From contig NZ_SDID01000005.1 of the NCBI RefSeq assembly GCF_009192995.1, forward strand, positions 102,471-166,470: DNA of 64,000 nt. The letters are read 5' to 3'. Shown here piece after piece: positions 1-11,477 of this stretch. A model generated the notes under the pieces. That model was not told the DNA's origin, made no database searches, and saw only the letters and a list, made by a program, of their open reading frames with translations. Each line of letters opens with the position of its first letter. Position 1 is the stretch's first letter. The position numbers were made by a program, and so were the translations under genes. Source of the DNA: Sulfurimonas indica. Lineage in GTDB: Bacteria > Campylobacterota > Campylobacteria > Campylobacterales > Sulfurimonadaceae.

Positions 1-330
1 CCAGAATATCTGGTACACTTCTTTACAAAAGATGAACTTACAATTGCAGTAGCTTCTAAGTATCTCATCTTGGTAGGTCTTGCACAAATTCCACTTGCCA
101 TTATGTTTGTCTACTCTGCATCTCTGCGTGGAGCAGGAGCGACAAAAACAACACTCAAAGTCAACCTTGTATCACTCTGGATATTTCGACTTATTCCATC
201 CTATATAGCATATAAAATGGGATATGGAATTATCGTAATCTTTGCAATAATGAATTTGGAGACTTTGATAAAAGGAATCATCTACTGGTATATCTATTCC
301 AAACGAAATTGGTTGCATACAAAAGTTTAA
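1..330 (+). CDS. MATE-family efflux transporter, C-terminal fragment
   Basis: The reading frame is open from base 1, so the gene starts outside the window and only the last 109 residues are seen. The fragment holds hydrophobic helices and a short stretch, SASLRGAGATKTT, that matches the conserved region of MATE (NorM/DinF-like) multidrug or organic cation antiporters, where an RGxGxTK-type motif lies in the second half of the protein. These proteins sit in the inner membrane and export drugs using a sodium or proton gradient. It ends 18 bases before ligA in the same direction. Family assignment rests on a fragment and the substrate cannot be told. Confidence 0.72.
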   Translation, partial: PEYLVHFFTKDELTIAVASKYLILVGLAQIPLAIMFVYSASLRGAGATKTTLKVNLVSLWIFRLIPSYIAYKMGYGIIVIFAIMNLETLIKGIIYWYIYSKRNWLHTKV

Positions 331-339
331 AAAAGGTAA

Positions 340-2761
<2,422 letters not shown>

Positions 2762-2765
<4 letters not shown>

Positions 2766-3472
2766 TGCGTCTTGATAACTACCTTGTAGAAAAAGGAGTG
2801 TGTGAGAGCCGCAACAAAGCACAGCAAATTATTAAAGAAGCTCTTGTAAGTGTTGATGGTAAAGTAGTGAAGAAGCCATCATTTAAAGTAGAAGAAGAGA
2901 GTAAAGTAGAAATTGCAGAGCATAAAAGCTATGTCTCACGTGCGGCCTATAAACTACTCTATTTTTTAGATGAGATTGAACTTGATGTCACAAATAAGAG
3001 AGCTTTGGACATCGGCTCCTCTACAGGTGGATTTACACAGGTGCTTTTGGAACGTGGAGTGGGTGAGGTGAGTTGTGTTGATGTCGGGCATGATCAACTG
3101 CATCACTCTTTGCGTGAGGATAGTCGTGTGAGGGTCTATGAGGGGTGTGATATTCGCAAGTTTGAGAGTGATAAGCCATATGAGCTGATAGTAAGTGATG
3201 TGGCCTTTATCTCATTGCTGCATATTTTAGATGATGTCCAAAGGCTTGCAAGCCAAGATATTATTTTACTCTTTAAACCACAGTTTGAAGTAGGACGTGA
3301 GGCAAAACGTGATAAGAATGGTGTGGTCTTAGATAAAAAAGCTGTAAGTAATGCTATGATACGTTTTGAAGATGCATGTAAGTTAAAATCATGGGAGCTT
3401 GTAAAAAAAGCTCCAGCAAAACTTGCTGGAAAGGACGGAAATCTTGAGTACTGCTATTACTTTAGAAAATAG
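2762..3472 (+). CDS. tlyA: TlyA-type rRNA 2'-O-methyltransferase (S4 + FtsJ)
   Basis: An S4 RNA-binding domain (about residues 2-60) is followed by an FtsJ-like methyltransferase domain with the AdoMet-binding loop ALDIGSSTGGFTQ. TlyA proteins methylate the ribose of cytidines in rRNA, and in Campylobacter and mycobacteria this affects capreomycin sensitivity. The 236-residue length fits the shorter TlyA type, which lacks some N-terminal residues of the mycobacterial form. Two adjacent ATG codons (2762 and 2765) are both possible; the first overlaps the previous stop in an ATGA arrangement. The gene end overlaps the start region of ribF. Confidence 0.92.
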
Positions 3473-4283
3473 TAGATCTATTGCAATCGGTGGATTTGAC
3501 GGTATGCATATTGGTCATCAGGCACTTTTTAATGAACTGGATGCTGATGGTGTTATCGTTGTAATCGAGACAGGTTATGCGAATTTAACACCCCAGAGGT
3601 ATAGAGAGCATTACAATGACCATAAGATAGAGTATCTCAAACTTGAGGATATCCGCCATTTAGATGGAGAGGGTTTTATCAAACTGCTTCAAGAGAAATT
3701 TCCAAAACTTCAAAAAATAGTGGTGGGGTATGATTTTCATTTTGGAAAAGATAGAAAATACTCTTTTAATGATTTAAAAAAACTTTTTGATGGAGAAGTG
3801 GTCGTGGTTGATGAAGTAAAACATAATAATGACTCGGTACATTCGCATAAGATTCGTGCAAAACTGCAAATTGGTGATATAAAAGGTGCCAATGAGTTTT
3901 TGGGACATAACTATAGTATTATAGGTGAGCGAATTGAGGGGCAGGGTATAGGCTCACGTGAGCTTGTGGCAACCATCAATCTCAAAGTAGAGGATTTTTT
4001 ACTGCCAAAAGAGGGAGTTTATGCAACATTGACACGTATTGATGATGAAGAACATTTTCATCCCTCTGTGAGTTTTATAGGACACCGAGTGAGCACTGAC
4101 GGAAGCTTTGCAGTTGAGAGTCATATATTGGATAGTGAAGTAATATGCGAGAAAAAAGCAGAGATAAGTTTTGTGGACTTTATACGAAACAATGAGAAAT
4201 TTGACTCTATTGAGAAACTCAAAGAGGCAATCAAAAAAGATATAGCACAGGCAAACAAAGTGCTACATCGTTTAGCACTATAA
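3444..4283 (+). CDS. ribF: Bifunctional riboflavin kinase/FAD synthetase RibF
   Basis: Makes FMN and FAD from riboflavin in the cytoplasm. The N-terminal nucleotidyltransferase motif FDGMHIGHQALF and the later KIRAKLQIGDI stretch mark the FAD synthetase domain. The riboflavin kinase domain follows, with LLPKEGVYAT. The usual PTAN motif of the kinase is changed to ATIN here, keeping the Thr and Asn. I place the start at the TTG at 3444 because AAGGACGG lies six bases upstream; an earlier in-frame TTG at 3423 has no such site. This gives 279 residues, a little shorter than the E. coli enzyme. The start lies inside the end of tlyA. Confidence 0.88.
   Translation: MSTAITLENSRSIAIGGFDGMHIGHQALFNELDADGVIVVIETGYANLTPQRYREHYNDHKIEYLKLEDIRHLDGEGFIKLLQEKFPKLQKIVVGYDFHFGKDRKYSFNDLKKLFDGEVVVVDEVKHNNDSVHSHKIRAKLQIGDIKGANEFLGHNYSIIGERIEGQGIGSRELVATINLKVEDFLLPKEGVYATLTRIDDEEHFHPSVSFIGHRVSTDGSFAVESHILDSEVICEKKAEISFVDFIRNNEKFDSIEKLKEAIKKDIAQANKVLHRLAL
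3953..3962. repeat. Dispersed palindrome CTCACGTGAG, first of eight copies
   Basis: Copies at 3953, 4915, 14811, 15031, 28264, 46982, 48275 and 54581 (each 10 bases). All are inside genes and read TCA-CGT-GAG for Ser-Arg-Glu on the coding strand, each preceded by a C. See the finding. Confidence 0.5.
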
Positions 4284-4291
4284 GGAAAAAA

Positions 4292-5323
4292 TTGCAAAGA
4301 GAATATTTAGAAGACAGAGAGAAGATAAACTTCAAGTTTGAACAGACAAAAGAGGATTTTATCGTTGATGAAAATCCGAGAAAGTTCAGTGAAAAAGGGA
4401 ATTATATAATTCTACGTGTGCAAAAGATTGAGATGACAACATGGGATATGATAGCGGCTTTTGCACAGTTTTTGAATCTACCGGCTGAGAAGATTGGCTA
4501 TGCAGGACTTAAAGACAAGCATGCAACAACAACGCAGTACATAAGTATAGAAGCCAAGTATGAAAAAGCGCTCAAGAAGTTCAAACATCCCGGTATTAAG
4601 ATTTTAAAGACTACACGGGACAAGTACTCCATTCGTATGGGTGATTTGGTTGGGAACCGTTTTAGTATTAACCTTTTTGGCGTTTCACCCATAGAAGCAG
4701 GGCAGATTGAAAAAAGAGCGAGAAAACTTGCAAAGGATGGACTGCCAAATTACTTCGGCTATCAGCGTTTTGGACGTGATGAAGACTCCATCAATCAAGC
4801 ACGTGAGATGATAGCCGGAGAGTTGCACATAGAAGATGCGAAGCTCAAAAAGTTTCTTATCTCTGTCTATCAATCTTTTTACTTTAACCAATGGTTGCGT
4901 GAGCGTGTACTACTCTCACGTGAGAAAAACAGTGGGAAGTTTCTGCTTTTAGAGGGTGATGTCTATCTGTCAGATGAAGGGAAACTCTTTACGCCTAAAA
5001 AGATGCCTCAGCGTGATTTTGAAGCACATAAGGTTGTCCCAACTGGGCTTCTTTGTGGTCGTGATGTCTACCGTGCAAGAGATGCGGCACGTGAGATAGA
5101 AGAAAAATATGATGATGAGTTTTTATATGACAAGGGCTCACGCAGAGAAGCATTGATATTTCCAACTGATATCAAACTTGACTATAAAAATAATTTTGAT
5201 ATCTTAAATATTAGCTTTACTCTGCCAAAAGGCTCTTATGCAACTGTTTTTTTAGAAGCAATAGCAAATAAAAACTTTAGTGCACAGATGGGAAAACATC
5301 CGGCTAAAAAAAGAAAAGTTTAG
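4292..5323 (+). CDS. truD: tRNA pseudouridine(13) synthase TruD
   Basis: Converts U13 of tRNA-Glu to pseudouridine. The catalytic motif GLKDKHATT is present with the nucleophile Asp at residue 75. The other TruD blocks are NYFGYQRFG and an N-terminal FIVDENP stretch. The 343 residues match the family. The start is a TTG at 4292 preceded by TAAGGAAAA. It begins nine bases after ribF and is the last gene of the ligA-truD run. Its last four bases overlap the end of the convergent gene on the other strand, so there is no room for a separate terminator between them. Confidence 0.95.
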   Translation: MQREYLEDREKINFKFEQTKEDFIVDENPRKFSEKGNYIILRVQKIEMTTWDMIAAFAQFLNLPAEKIGYAGLKDKHATTTQYISIEAKYEKALKKFKHPGIKILKTTRDKYSIRMGDLVGNRFSINLFGVSPIEAGQIEKRARKLAKDGLPNYFGYQRFGRDEDSINQAREMIAGELHIEDAKLKKFLISVYQSFYFNQWLRERVLLSREKNSGKFLLLEGDVYLSDEGKLFTPKKMPQRDFEAHKVVPTGLLCGRDVYRARDAAREIEEKYDDEFLYDKGSRREALIFPTDIKLDYKNNFDILNISFTLPKGSYATVFLEAIANKNFSAQMGKHPAKKRKV

Positions 5324-7002
5324 AGTCCTTTTTCCAAGACTCTTGTAGCTTCTTCTTGTGTGAGAGGTTTTGAGTAAAAGTATCCTTGAATTGTAGTGAG
5401 GTTAAGCTTTTTGAAAAACTCTTTTTGTTCTTCATTTTCTACACCCTCTACAATACAGCTGAGTTTGAATGTATCTGCAATTGACTTGATGATTTTTACC
5501 AGGTCTTCATCTTTTGATGAACCTGGAATTCTATCGACAAAGGCTTTATCGATTTTTAGTTCATCGAGTGGCAGTTTGTGGATGTACTGCAGTGATGAGT
5601 ATCCAGTACCAAAGTCATCCAAAGAGAGCTTCACTCCAAGTTTTTTGAGTTCATTAAGATGTTGTAAATCCTCATCACTGAGATTCATCAGTTCACTCTC
5701 TGTTACTTCTATCGTTAGATATTCAAGATGCTCTTGATACTCCTGAAGTACTTTATAGATTGCAATACTGTTAAAGTCATCGTTTGTAAAGTTTACAGAG
5801 ATAGAGATTTTATGCCCATTCTCATGCCAAATTTTTAGTTGTGCCAAAGATTTTTTGAGCATGATAAGATCGATTTCGTTTATAAGGTTGTTTTCCCTTG
5901 CAAGATGCAGAAAAAAACTTGGTGGAATGACTTTTCCGTGACTCTCCCATCGTACTAAAGATTCGAAACTGACGACCTCTTTTGTAAGTGAGTTTACTTT
6001 TGGCTGATAGTAAGGGAGAAAAAGCTCTTCTTTGATGGAGTCTTTGAGCGCTTCTAAAAGAAGATGCTGTTTTGATATCTCATCGCTCATATAGCTTTCA
6101 TAAAAGAGTATCTGCTCCTTTCCTTGTGTTTTTGCAAGTAAAAGTGCTGTATTTGCATCTTTTATAAGCTCTTGAATATCTGTGGAATTTTTCGGATAGG
6201 ATGATATACCTATACAAAAACCGATGCGTAAAAGATTACCTGAAATGGAGACCGGTTTTGAAAATGTCATTTTTATATTTTTAAGAGTTTTTTGAAGGTC
6301 ACATTCACTGTTTACGATAATGACAAACTCATCAGCACTGTATCTGTAGCAGTGGTTATTACAGGTTGTATTTTGAAGCATATGACCCACTTTTTGCAGT
6401 ACGATATCGCCAAAAAGATGTCCATAGGTGTTGTTGATAATTCTAAAATTATCTATATCTAAAAAGAGGATAGAAAATCTTTCACTCTCACTACTCATCG
6501 CCTCTAAATTTTTTAAGAGTGAGTTCTTGTTTAGCAGTGATGTCAGCTGGTCATGTGATTTGAGAAATGATGTATGCTCTTGCGATATTTTTAATTTTTC
6601 AAGTGTAAGAATCTTGTCGGTAATGTCATAAACGATACCTATCATGCGTAGAGGCTGACCTTCATCAGAGTAGATGACAAAGGCTTTTTCATGTACCCAT
6701 GCAACTTTACCGTTTTTGAGCTTGATTTTATGTTGAAGGTCATAATATTTTTTCTTTTGATTCAAAACATCATCAATTTCTTTGAGGACTCTCTCTTTTG
6801 TCTCATCATCAATAACAGTTAAAAACTTTTCAAATGCCGGTTTAAAAGTTTCAGAGTCTTCGCCATATATTTCTATTTTTTGTCTACTCCAAAGGACATC
6901 ATTTGTCTGAATGTCCCATTCCCAGTAACCAACATGTGCAACATCTGTTGCCATGTCAAACAATGTTCTAAATTCATCAATGTTTATATCTTGTATAGCC
7001 AT
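5320..7002 (-). CDS. PAS-GGDEF(degenerate)-EAL protein, probable c-di-GMP phosphodiesterase
   Basis: The 560 residues carry a PAS domain (about 10-130), a GGDEF domain (about 150-310) and an EAL domain (about 320-560). There is no membrane helix or signal peptide, so it is cytosolic. The GGDEF active-site motif reads SADEF (222-226). Loss of both glycines normally kills cyclase activity, leaving at most a GTP-sensing role. The EAL motif is ESL at 347-349 with its Glu kept, and DDFGTGYSSL at 462-471 and the late EGVE motif are intact, so c-di-GMP hydrolysis is likely. The PAS ligand is unknown. Start ATG at 7002. Convergent with truD. Confidence 0.9.
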   Translation of the reverse strand: MAIQDINIDEFRTLFDMATDVAHVGYWEWDIQTNDVLWSRQKIEIYGEDSETFKPAFEKFLTVIDDETKERVLKEIDDVLNQKKKYYDLQHKIKLKNGKVAWVHEKAFVIYSDEGQPLRMIGIVYDITDKILTLEKLKISQEHTSFLKSHDQLTSLLNKNSLLKNLEAMSSESERFSILFLDIDNFRIINNTYGHLFGDIVLQKVGHMLQNTTCNNHCYRYSADEFVIIVNSECDLQKTLKNIKMTFSKPVSISGNLLRIGFCIGISSYPKNSTDIQELIKDANTALLLAKTQGKEQILFYESYMSDEISKQHLLLEALKDSIKEELFLPYYQPKVNSLTKEVVSFESLVRWESHGKVIPPSFFLHLARENNLINEIDLIMLKKSLAQLKIWHENGHKISISVNFTNDDFNSIAIYKVLQEYQEHLEYLTIEVTESELMNLSDEDLQHLNELKKLGVKLSLDDFGTGYSSLQYIHKLPLDELKIDKAFVDRIPGSSKDEDLVKIIKSIADTFKLSCIVEGVENEEQKEFFKKLNLTTIQGYFYSKPLTQEEATRVLEKGL

Positions 7003-7056
7003 AAGGAAATTATAGCAAAATTATGTTACATCAATATTACCATTTATAATGTATCT

Positions 7057-7953
7057 TTACCACTCTTCCTCTTCTTCATTTATCTCTGCATCATCATAAG
7101 GGTCCATATGTACTAATATATGTACTTTTTTATCGTCATCAAAAAGCTGTTTGATTTTTGCTTCTACTTTATCTGCGATAGTGTGAGCATTATAGAGCGA
7201 TATCTCGTTATTGAAAACTGCATGAAATGAGATAAAGATGTGACTTCCTGAAACACGTGTTCGAAGATAGTGATAGTTTGTAATTTCAGGCTCTTCTTTT
7301 AAAGCTTGTATGATTTTGTCAACATCTTCTTTATCAAGAGCAACATCAAGCAGCATCAGCACACCCTCTTTGATGATAGGAAGGGTAGAATAGATCATAT
7401 AGATGGCAATTCCAATACCTAAAATGGGGTCAATCAGCTCTTGGCCTGTGTAGTGAATGATAAGCAGGGCTAGGAGTACGGCACCGTTTGAGAAGAGGTC
7501 AGTTTTGTAGTGTAGGGCATCTGCCTTGATAACCATGTTCTTTGTTTTTTCAGCAACATAGTTTAAAAAAAGAACAAGCAGAGCTGTTATAACAAAGGAA
7601 GCTATCATGACCATAATACCTTCACTCATATGGCGCATAGTAACAGGGTGCAGGATTTTAGAGGTCGCCTCATAGAGGATAAAGAGTGCTGAAAGGGAGA
7701 TAATCGTTCCCTCTATTACTGCTGCAAGGGGCTCAAGCTTACTGCGACCAAAATGAAACTTTTCATCAGGGTTTTTCTCTGCATTGTGCAGGGCAAAATA
7801 GTTAAAGAGAGAAACGATCAAATCAAGTAAACTGTCTATAGCAGAGGCAAGTATGGCAATAGAACCACTCAATATTCCAACTGCAAGTTTTAAAAAAACC
7901 AGAAGTGCTGCAACACTGCTCGATGCAACGGTCGCTTTTTTCTCTAATCTCAA
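7057..7953 (-). CDS. Cation diffusion facilitator (FieF/CzcD-like) metal exporter
   Basis: This is an inner-membrane divalent metal/proton antiporter of 298 residues. The two metal-site motifs of the transport domain are visible: a DxxxD pair in SAIDSLLDLIVS (TM2) and an HxxxD pair in ADALHYKTDLFSN (TM5). The DxxxD/HxxxD pattern resembles the FieF/MMT1 group, which moves iron, zinc or manganese, so the substrate cannot be fixed. The C-terminal cytoplasmic domain is present and ends in an acidic tail (NEEEEEW). It is divergent from cmoB, with the two promoters packed into about 50 bases. Confidence 0.93.
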   Translation of the reverse strand: MRLEKKATVASSSVAALLVFLKLAVGILSGSIAILASAIDSLLDLIVSLFNYFALHNAEKNPDEKFHFGRSKLEPLAAVIEGTIISLSALFILYEATSKILHPVTMRHMSEGIMVMIASFVITALLVLFLNYVAEKTKNMVIKADALHYKTDLFSNGAVLLALLIIHYTGQELIDPILGIGIAIYMIYSTLPIIKEGVLMLLDVALDKEDVDKIIQALKEEPEITNYHYLRTRVSGSHIFISFHAVFNNEISLYNAHTIADKVEAKIKQLFDDDKKVHILVHMDPYDDAEINEEEEEW

Positions 7954-7976
7954 AAAGTATCCTTTTTGGGTACAAT

Positions 7977-7982
7977 TATAAT
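7977..7982 (+). promoter_or_regulatory. Probable -10 box of cmoB
   Basis: TATAAT lies 26 bases before the ATG at 8009, in the short divergent gap with the CDF gene. A TACAAT copy directly precedes it. No good -35 is seen. Confidence 0.5.
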
Positions 7983-8008
7983 AAAATTTAGATATAACAG
8001 TGATTAAA

Positions 8009-8902
8009 ATGGATATAAAGAGTTTAAGAGAAGAACGAAAAAAATGGATGACTTGGAAAAATATTGCACCCTTGCGTGAGGCTTTGGAGAATTTAGAAGA
8101 TGTGCAATGTGAAGTGAGTTATGATGATGTTGTAAAAATCAGTGGTGAATTTGATGATAAGAAGATTTATGATACTGCAAAACTGTTGATGCCATGGCGA
8201 AAAGGACCGTTCTTAATCGGTGAGACATATATAGACAGCGAATGGAAAAGCAATATAAAATATAATCTGCTACGCAAGCATTTTGATTTAAAAAACAAGC
8301 GTGTTGCCGATATAGGGTGTAACAATGGTTACTATATGTTTCGTATGCAGGAAGATGAGCCGAAACTTCTTGTCGGATTTGACCCTTCGCCACTGTATAA
8401 GACACAGTTTGATTTTATCAATCATTTTGTAAAAAGTGACATTGTATATGAGCTCTTAGGTGTAGAGCATTTGGAATTTTATGAAGAGAAGTTTGATACT
8501 ATCTTCTGCTTGGGAGTACTTTATCACAGAAGTGACCCTGTAGCAATGTTAAAGTCTCTCTACAGAGGACTTGACAAAGAGGGTGAAGTTATCTTAGATA
8601 CTTTCTATATTGATGGTGATGAAGAGATGGCATTATGTCCGGAGTCGAGTTATTCAAAAATTCCAAATATCTACTTTGTCCCGACGATAAAGGCATTAGA
8701 GAATTGGTGTAAGCGTGCTGGTTTTAGTGCGTTTGAGGTTTTAGAAACTTCTAAGACGGATGCAAATGAACAGCGAAAGACAGAGTGGATAGAAGGACAA
8801 TCCTTAGAAGATTTTTTAGACACCAATGACAGCTCAAAAACTGTTGAGGGTTACCCCGCACCACAAAGAGTATATGTACGACTGATTAAGGATAAGAAAT
8901 AA
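8009..8902 (+). CDS. cmoB: tRNA U34 carboxymethyltransferase CmoB
   Basis: Transfers the carboxymethyl group of carboxy-S-adenosylmethionine to 5-hydroxyuridine at the tRNA wobble position, giving cmo5U. Family marks are LMPWRKGPF, the AdoMet-type loop [15 protein letters not shown] and [11 protein letters not shown] use the ATG at 8009, giving 297 residues; a GTG nine bases earlier (8000) is in frame but adds only three residues. Neither has a strong ribosome site. The partner CmoA, which makes the cofactor, is not in the window; the methyltransferase at 9420 does not look like it. The stop overlaps the next gene as TAATG. Confidence 0.93.
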   Translation: MDIKSLREERKKWMTWKNIAPLREALENLEDVQCEVSYDDVVKISGEFDDKKIYDTAKLLMPWRKGPFLIGETYIDSEWKSNIKYNLLRKHFDLKNKRVADIGCNNGYYMFRMQEDEPKLLVGFDPSPLYKTQFDFINHFVKSDIVYELLGVEHLEFYEEKFDTIFCLGVLYHRSDPVAMLKSLYRGLDKEGEVILDTFYIDGDEEMALCPESSYSKIPNIYFVPTIKALENWCKRAGFSAFEVLETSKTDANEQRKTEWIEGQSLEDFLDTNDSSKTVEGYPAPQRVYVRLIKDKK

Positions 8903-9414
8903 TGGCAGAGAATGAAGTAAATGAAGAAGAGTTAGAGCTCGAAGATTATCGAGAAGATGAAGAGCAGATTATTATTCAAACGCATGAGAGAATAAATCAA
9001 GATCTGTGTGGAGAAGTTATTAAATTTGAACAGGGCTATGTAGAGTTGCGACTAACAACTTTATCTGAGATGGTTGCTGATGATATAGGACTTATTCACG
9101 GAGGGTTTATCTTCTCCGCGGCTGATTATGCAGCAATGCTCGCCGTAAATGAACGAAATGTCGTTCTTGTTGCTTCTGATTGCCAATTTCTTTCACCTGT
9201 AAAGTTTCATGATGAGGTTCATTTTGTAGCACGTGTTCGTCATAAAGAGGGACGCAAGCGTAATGTTCATGTGGAAGCATTTGTTTTAGATATTAAAGTC
9301 TTTGAAGGTGAGTTTAAAACGGTTATTACTGAGAGACACGTCCTCAAGTTGAAACTTCTAGATAAAGAAGAGAGTGAAAGTGGTACACCAGTACCAGTAG
9401 AAGAGGAGTCCTAA
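8902..9414 (+). CDS. Hotdog-fold thioesterase (PaaI-like)
   Basis: The 170 residues comprise an acidic N-terminal extension (about 30 residues, mostly Glu and Asp) and a hotdog domain. The motif LIHGGFIFSAADYAA matches the HGG-containing active-site region of PaaI/YiiD-type acyl-CoA thioesterases, with the Asp at the helix end as the likely catalytic residue. The substrate is unknown. The ATG overlaps the cmoB stop (TAATG), so the two are co-translated, but a functional link to tRNA modification is not evident. It is convergent with the next gene, five bases away. Confidence 0.82.
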   Translation: MAENEVNEEELELEDYREDEEQIIIQTHERINQDLCGEVIKFEQGYVELRLTTLSEMVADDIGLIHGGFIFSAADYAAMLAVNERNVVLVASDCQFLSPVKFHDEVHFVARVRHKEGRKRNVHVEAFVLDIKVFEGEFKTVITERHVLKLKLLDKEESESGTPVPVEEES

Positions 9415-9419
9415 GAGAG

Positions 9420-10016
9420 CTATTTTTTAGCTGTCAGTAAAAAGACTCCAAAATCACGATGTGGTTTGTTTATCGTATTGATATTCTCTATCACAACATC
9501 TATAAAACCGCTTTTCTCTACTATCTCACGCAACTCTTTTTCATTGAAGCCAAAGTGGTGTACTCCGGTATTGTCCGAATGAAATGTGCCATCTTCACTC
9601 TCTAGGTCAGCGATGGCTATAAACCCGTCTTCTTTGAGATTATTGTGTATGGTTTTAAAAAAAGCCTCTAGATTTTCTACATGATGCAGTGTCATAGAGC
9701 TCACCAGTCCATCGAACTTTTGTTTGAGCGGTTGTTTTATGATATCTTGCTGTATTGGAATGATATGCAGCGTATCACAGTTTTTCTCTTTGAGCTTCTC
9801 AAGCATTCCTATTGATGTATCGACACCGTAAACCTGCTTAACTTTCTTTGCTATCTCAAATCCAAGCAGACCGGTACCTACACCAAAGTCCATTATCTCC
9901 ATATCCTGCGTGAGATGAACTCTTTTTTGGATTGCATCTGCTATAACTTTTGCATTATTGACACGAATGTCACCTTGATCCCAGTTTTTTGCTTTTTCTT
10001 TAAAATTATCTTGCAT
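9420..10016 (-). CDS. Class I SAM-dependent methyltransferase
   Basis: This is a 198-residue Rossmann-type methyltransferase. The AdoMet loop is MDFGVGTGLLGFEIA, followed by an acidic motif II (YGVDTSIGML) and SSMTLHHVENLEAF. It resembles UbiE/YcgJ-type small-molecule methyltransferases in layout, but no substrate signature is present. The ATG at 10016 lies ten bases downstream of the metallo-hydrolase gene stop, and an AAAGGAGAG-type ribosome site fills the gap. The two genes are probably one transcript on the minus strand. Confidence 0.85.
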   Translation of the reverse strand: MQDNFKEKAKNWDQGDIRVNNAKVIADAIQKRVHLTQDMEIMDFGVGTGLLGFEIAKKVKQVYGVDTSIGMLEKLKEKNCDTLHIIPIQQDIIKQPLKQKFDGLVSSMTLHHVENLEAFFKTIHNNLKEDGFIAIADLESEDGTFHSDNTGVHHFGFNEKELREIVEKSGFIDVVIENINTINKPHRDFGVFLLTAKK

Positions 10017-10026
10017 AGTCTCTCCT

Positions 10027-10626
10027 TTAGAGCTGTTTTATCCAGTATGGAGCATATTGCTGCTCCTGTTTTATTGTTGTTGTGCCACCGTGACCGGGGT
10101 AGATTGTTTTGTCAAAGTCTAGTTTTTGGAATTTCTCTAATGATTTTTTCATATCTTCTGGATTGGAGTAGGGAAAATCAGTTCGTCCAATGCTTCGTTC
10201 AAAGATAAAATCACCGCTAAACATCGCATCATCTATCTCTATTGTTGAGCTTCCCGGAGTATGTCCCGGAAAATGACGAAATTTGACTTTGATGCCATCA
10301 ATGTCTAACTCTGCATCATCTTCAACCAAAATATCCGGCGTAGAAGGTGGAAGATCCGGCATCCAACTGCTTTGACGCAGGAGCATATCATCCTCTTTTG
10401 GTGTGTAGAGTTTGACACCAAGCTCACGCTGTAACTCTGCATTGCTCCAGACATGGTCAAAGTGTCCGTGTGTGTTTAAAATGGCTATGGGATTGGTGAC
10501 ATTTGCTGTTACCCATGAAGTGGCATCAACACCCGGGTCGATGATGATATCTTTGCCATCTTTTGTAACGATGTAGCAGTTTGTCTGATAGGGCCCCATC
10601 GGCTGGACTTTTATCGTCATATTCAT
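10027..10626 (-). CDS. Metallo-beta-lactamase-fold hydrolase (glyoxalase II-like)
   Basis: The 199 residues carry the full metal-binding set of the superfamily: NTHGHFDHVW (HxHxDH), the middle FRHFPGHTPGS histidine, the SGDFIF aspartate and the late YPGHGG histidine. Such short proteins hydrolyse thioesters such as S-lactoylglutathione or act as persulfide or unknown hydrolases. It lacks the C-terminal substrate domain of classical glyoxalase II, so the substrate is open. It is transcribed divergently from the DUF455 gene and upstream of a methyltransferase with which it is likely co-transcribed. Confidence 0.88.
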   Translation of the reverse strand: MNMTIKVQPMGPYQTNCYIVTKDGKDIIIDPGVDATSWVTANVTNPIAILNTHGHFDHVWSNAELQRELGVKLYTPKEDDMLLRQSSWMPDLPPSTPDILVEDDAELDIDGIKVKFRHFPGHTPGSSTIEIDDAMFSGDFIFERSIGRTDFPYSNPEDMKKSLEKFQKLDFDKTIYPGHGGTTTIKQEQQYAPYWIKQL

Positions 10627-10660
10627 CTCTTTTTTAGTGAAATTATAGCATGATAACAGT

Positions 10661-11476
10661 ATGAGTTTTTATAAAGAATTAGAGTTAATTTTACAATCCA
10701 AAAATCCACAAGAGAAGTTTAGACTTTTTGAGGATTTTTATAAGAAATTTCAAGCAAATGAATGTCACTTTGAAGAAGATTTCATTCCAAAAAAATTTGA
10801 TGCTCCATCCTATGCAGAGATATGTACGACAGTTCCTCCACAACAGGTGCCAAAACGCTCGAATCTCACAACTGAAGAGGGACAGGTTAAGCTTCTTCAT
10901 GCTGTAGCACACATAGAGTACTCGGCAATTGATTTAGCCCTTGATGCAGCTTACAGGTTTGGTGGACTTCCACGTGAGTATTATGCAGATTGGTTGGCTG
11001 TTGCAGAGGATGAGATACGCCACTTTGTCATGCTTGAATCTCTGCTGCATGAGCTTGGCAGTCAGTATGGTGCTGTTGCTGTCCATGATGCACTCTTTGA
11101 AGCGAGCCAAAAGACACAGACACTTTTGGAGAGAATGGTGGTAGTTCCACGTTACTTGGAAGCAAATGGGCTTGATGCAACACCGATGATACTCAAAAAG
11201 CTCAAAAAACTTCCAAAGAGCCAAATGATAGAGAAGATCATAGAGAACCTGGAGATTATTTTAGATGAAGAGGTTGATCATGTCAAAAAAGGAGATGTCT
11301 GGTTTAAGTATGCCTGTGAGAGAGAAAGTGTAAGTGAGGATGTCTATTTTGACATTATTGCAAAATATTACCCTCGCGGTTTTTTACGGCCAAATGATCT
11401 GAATATCGATGCACGTAAAGAAGCAGGATTTTCCTGCTCTGAATTAAAAGTGATGGCAAAAAGAGAGGTTTGTTAA
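10661..11476 (+). CDS. DUF455 ferritin-like protein
   Basis: The 271 residues show the ferritin-like DUF455 pattern, with carboxylate and histidine ligands spread over helices: HIEYSAIDLALDA, then EDEIRHFVMLESLLHELG, then DEEVDHVKKGD. These would bind a di-iron centre. Some relatives were proposed to resemble tRNA hydroxylase MiaE, but the function of this branch is not known. Start ATG at 10661 gives MSFYKELELI. It ends two bases before the convergent NosL-like gene. Confidence 0.85.
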   Translation: MSFYKELELILQSKNPQEKFRLFEDFYKKFQANECHFEEDFIPKKFDAPSYAEICTTVPPQQVPKRSNLTTEEGQVKLLHAVAHIEYSAIDLALDAAYRFGGLPREYYADWLAVAEDEIRHFVMLESLLHELGSQYGAVAVHDALFEASQKTQTLLERMVVVPRYLEANGLDATPMILKKLKKLPKSQMIEKIIENLEIILDEEVDHVKKGDVWFKYACERESVSEDVYFDIIAKYYPRGFLRPNDLNIDARKEAGFSCSELKVMAKREVC

Positions 11477-11477
11477 A

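Noticed and set aside
9418..9432. Short hairpin AGCTA/TAGCT between the convergent thioesterase and methyltransferase genes
   Set aside because: Only a 5-bp AT-rich stem in the five-base gap and the gene end; too weak to call a terminator.
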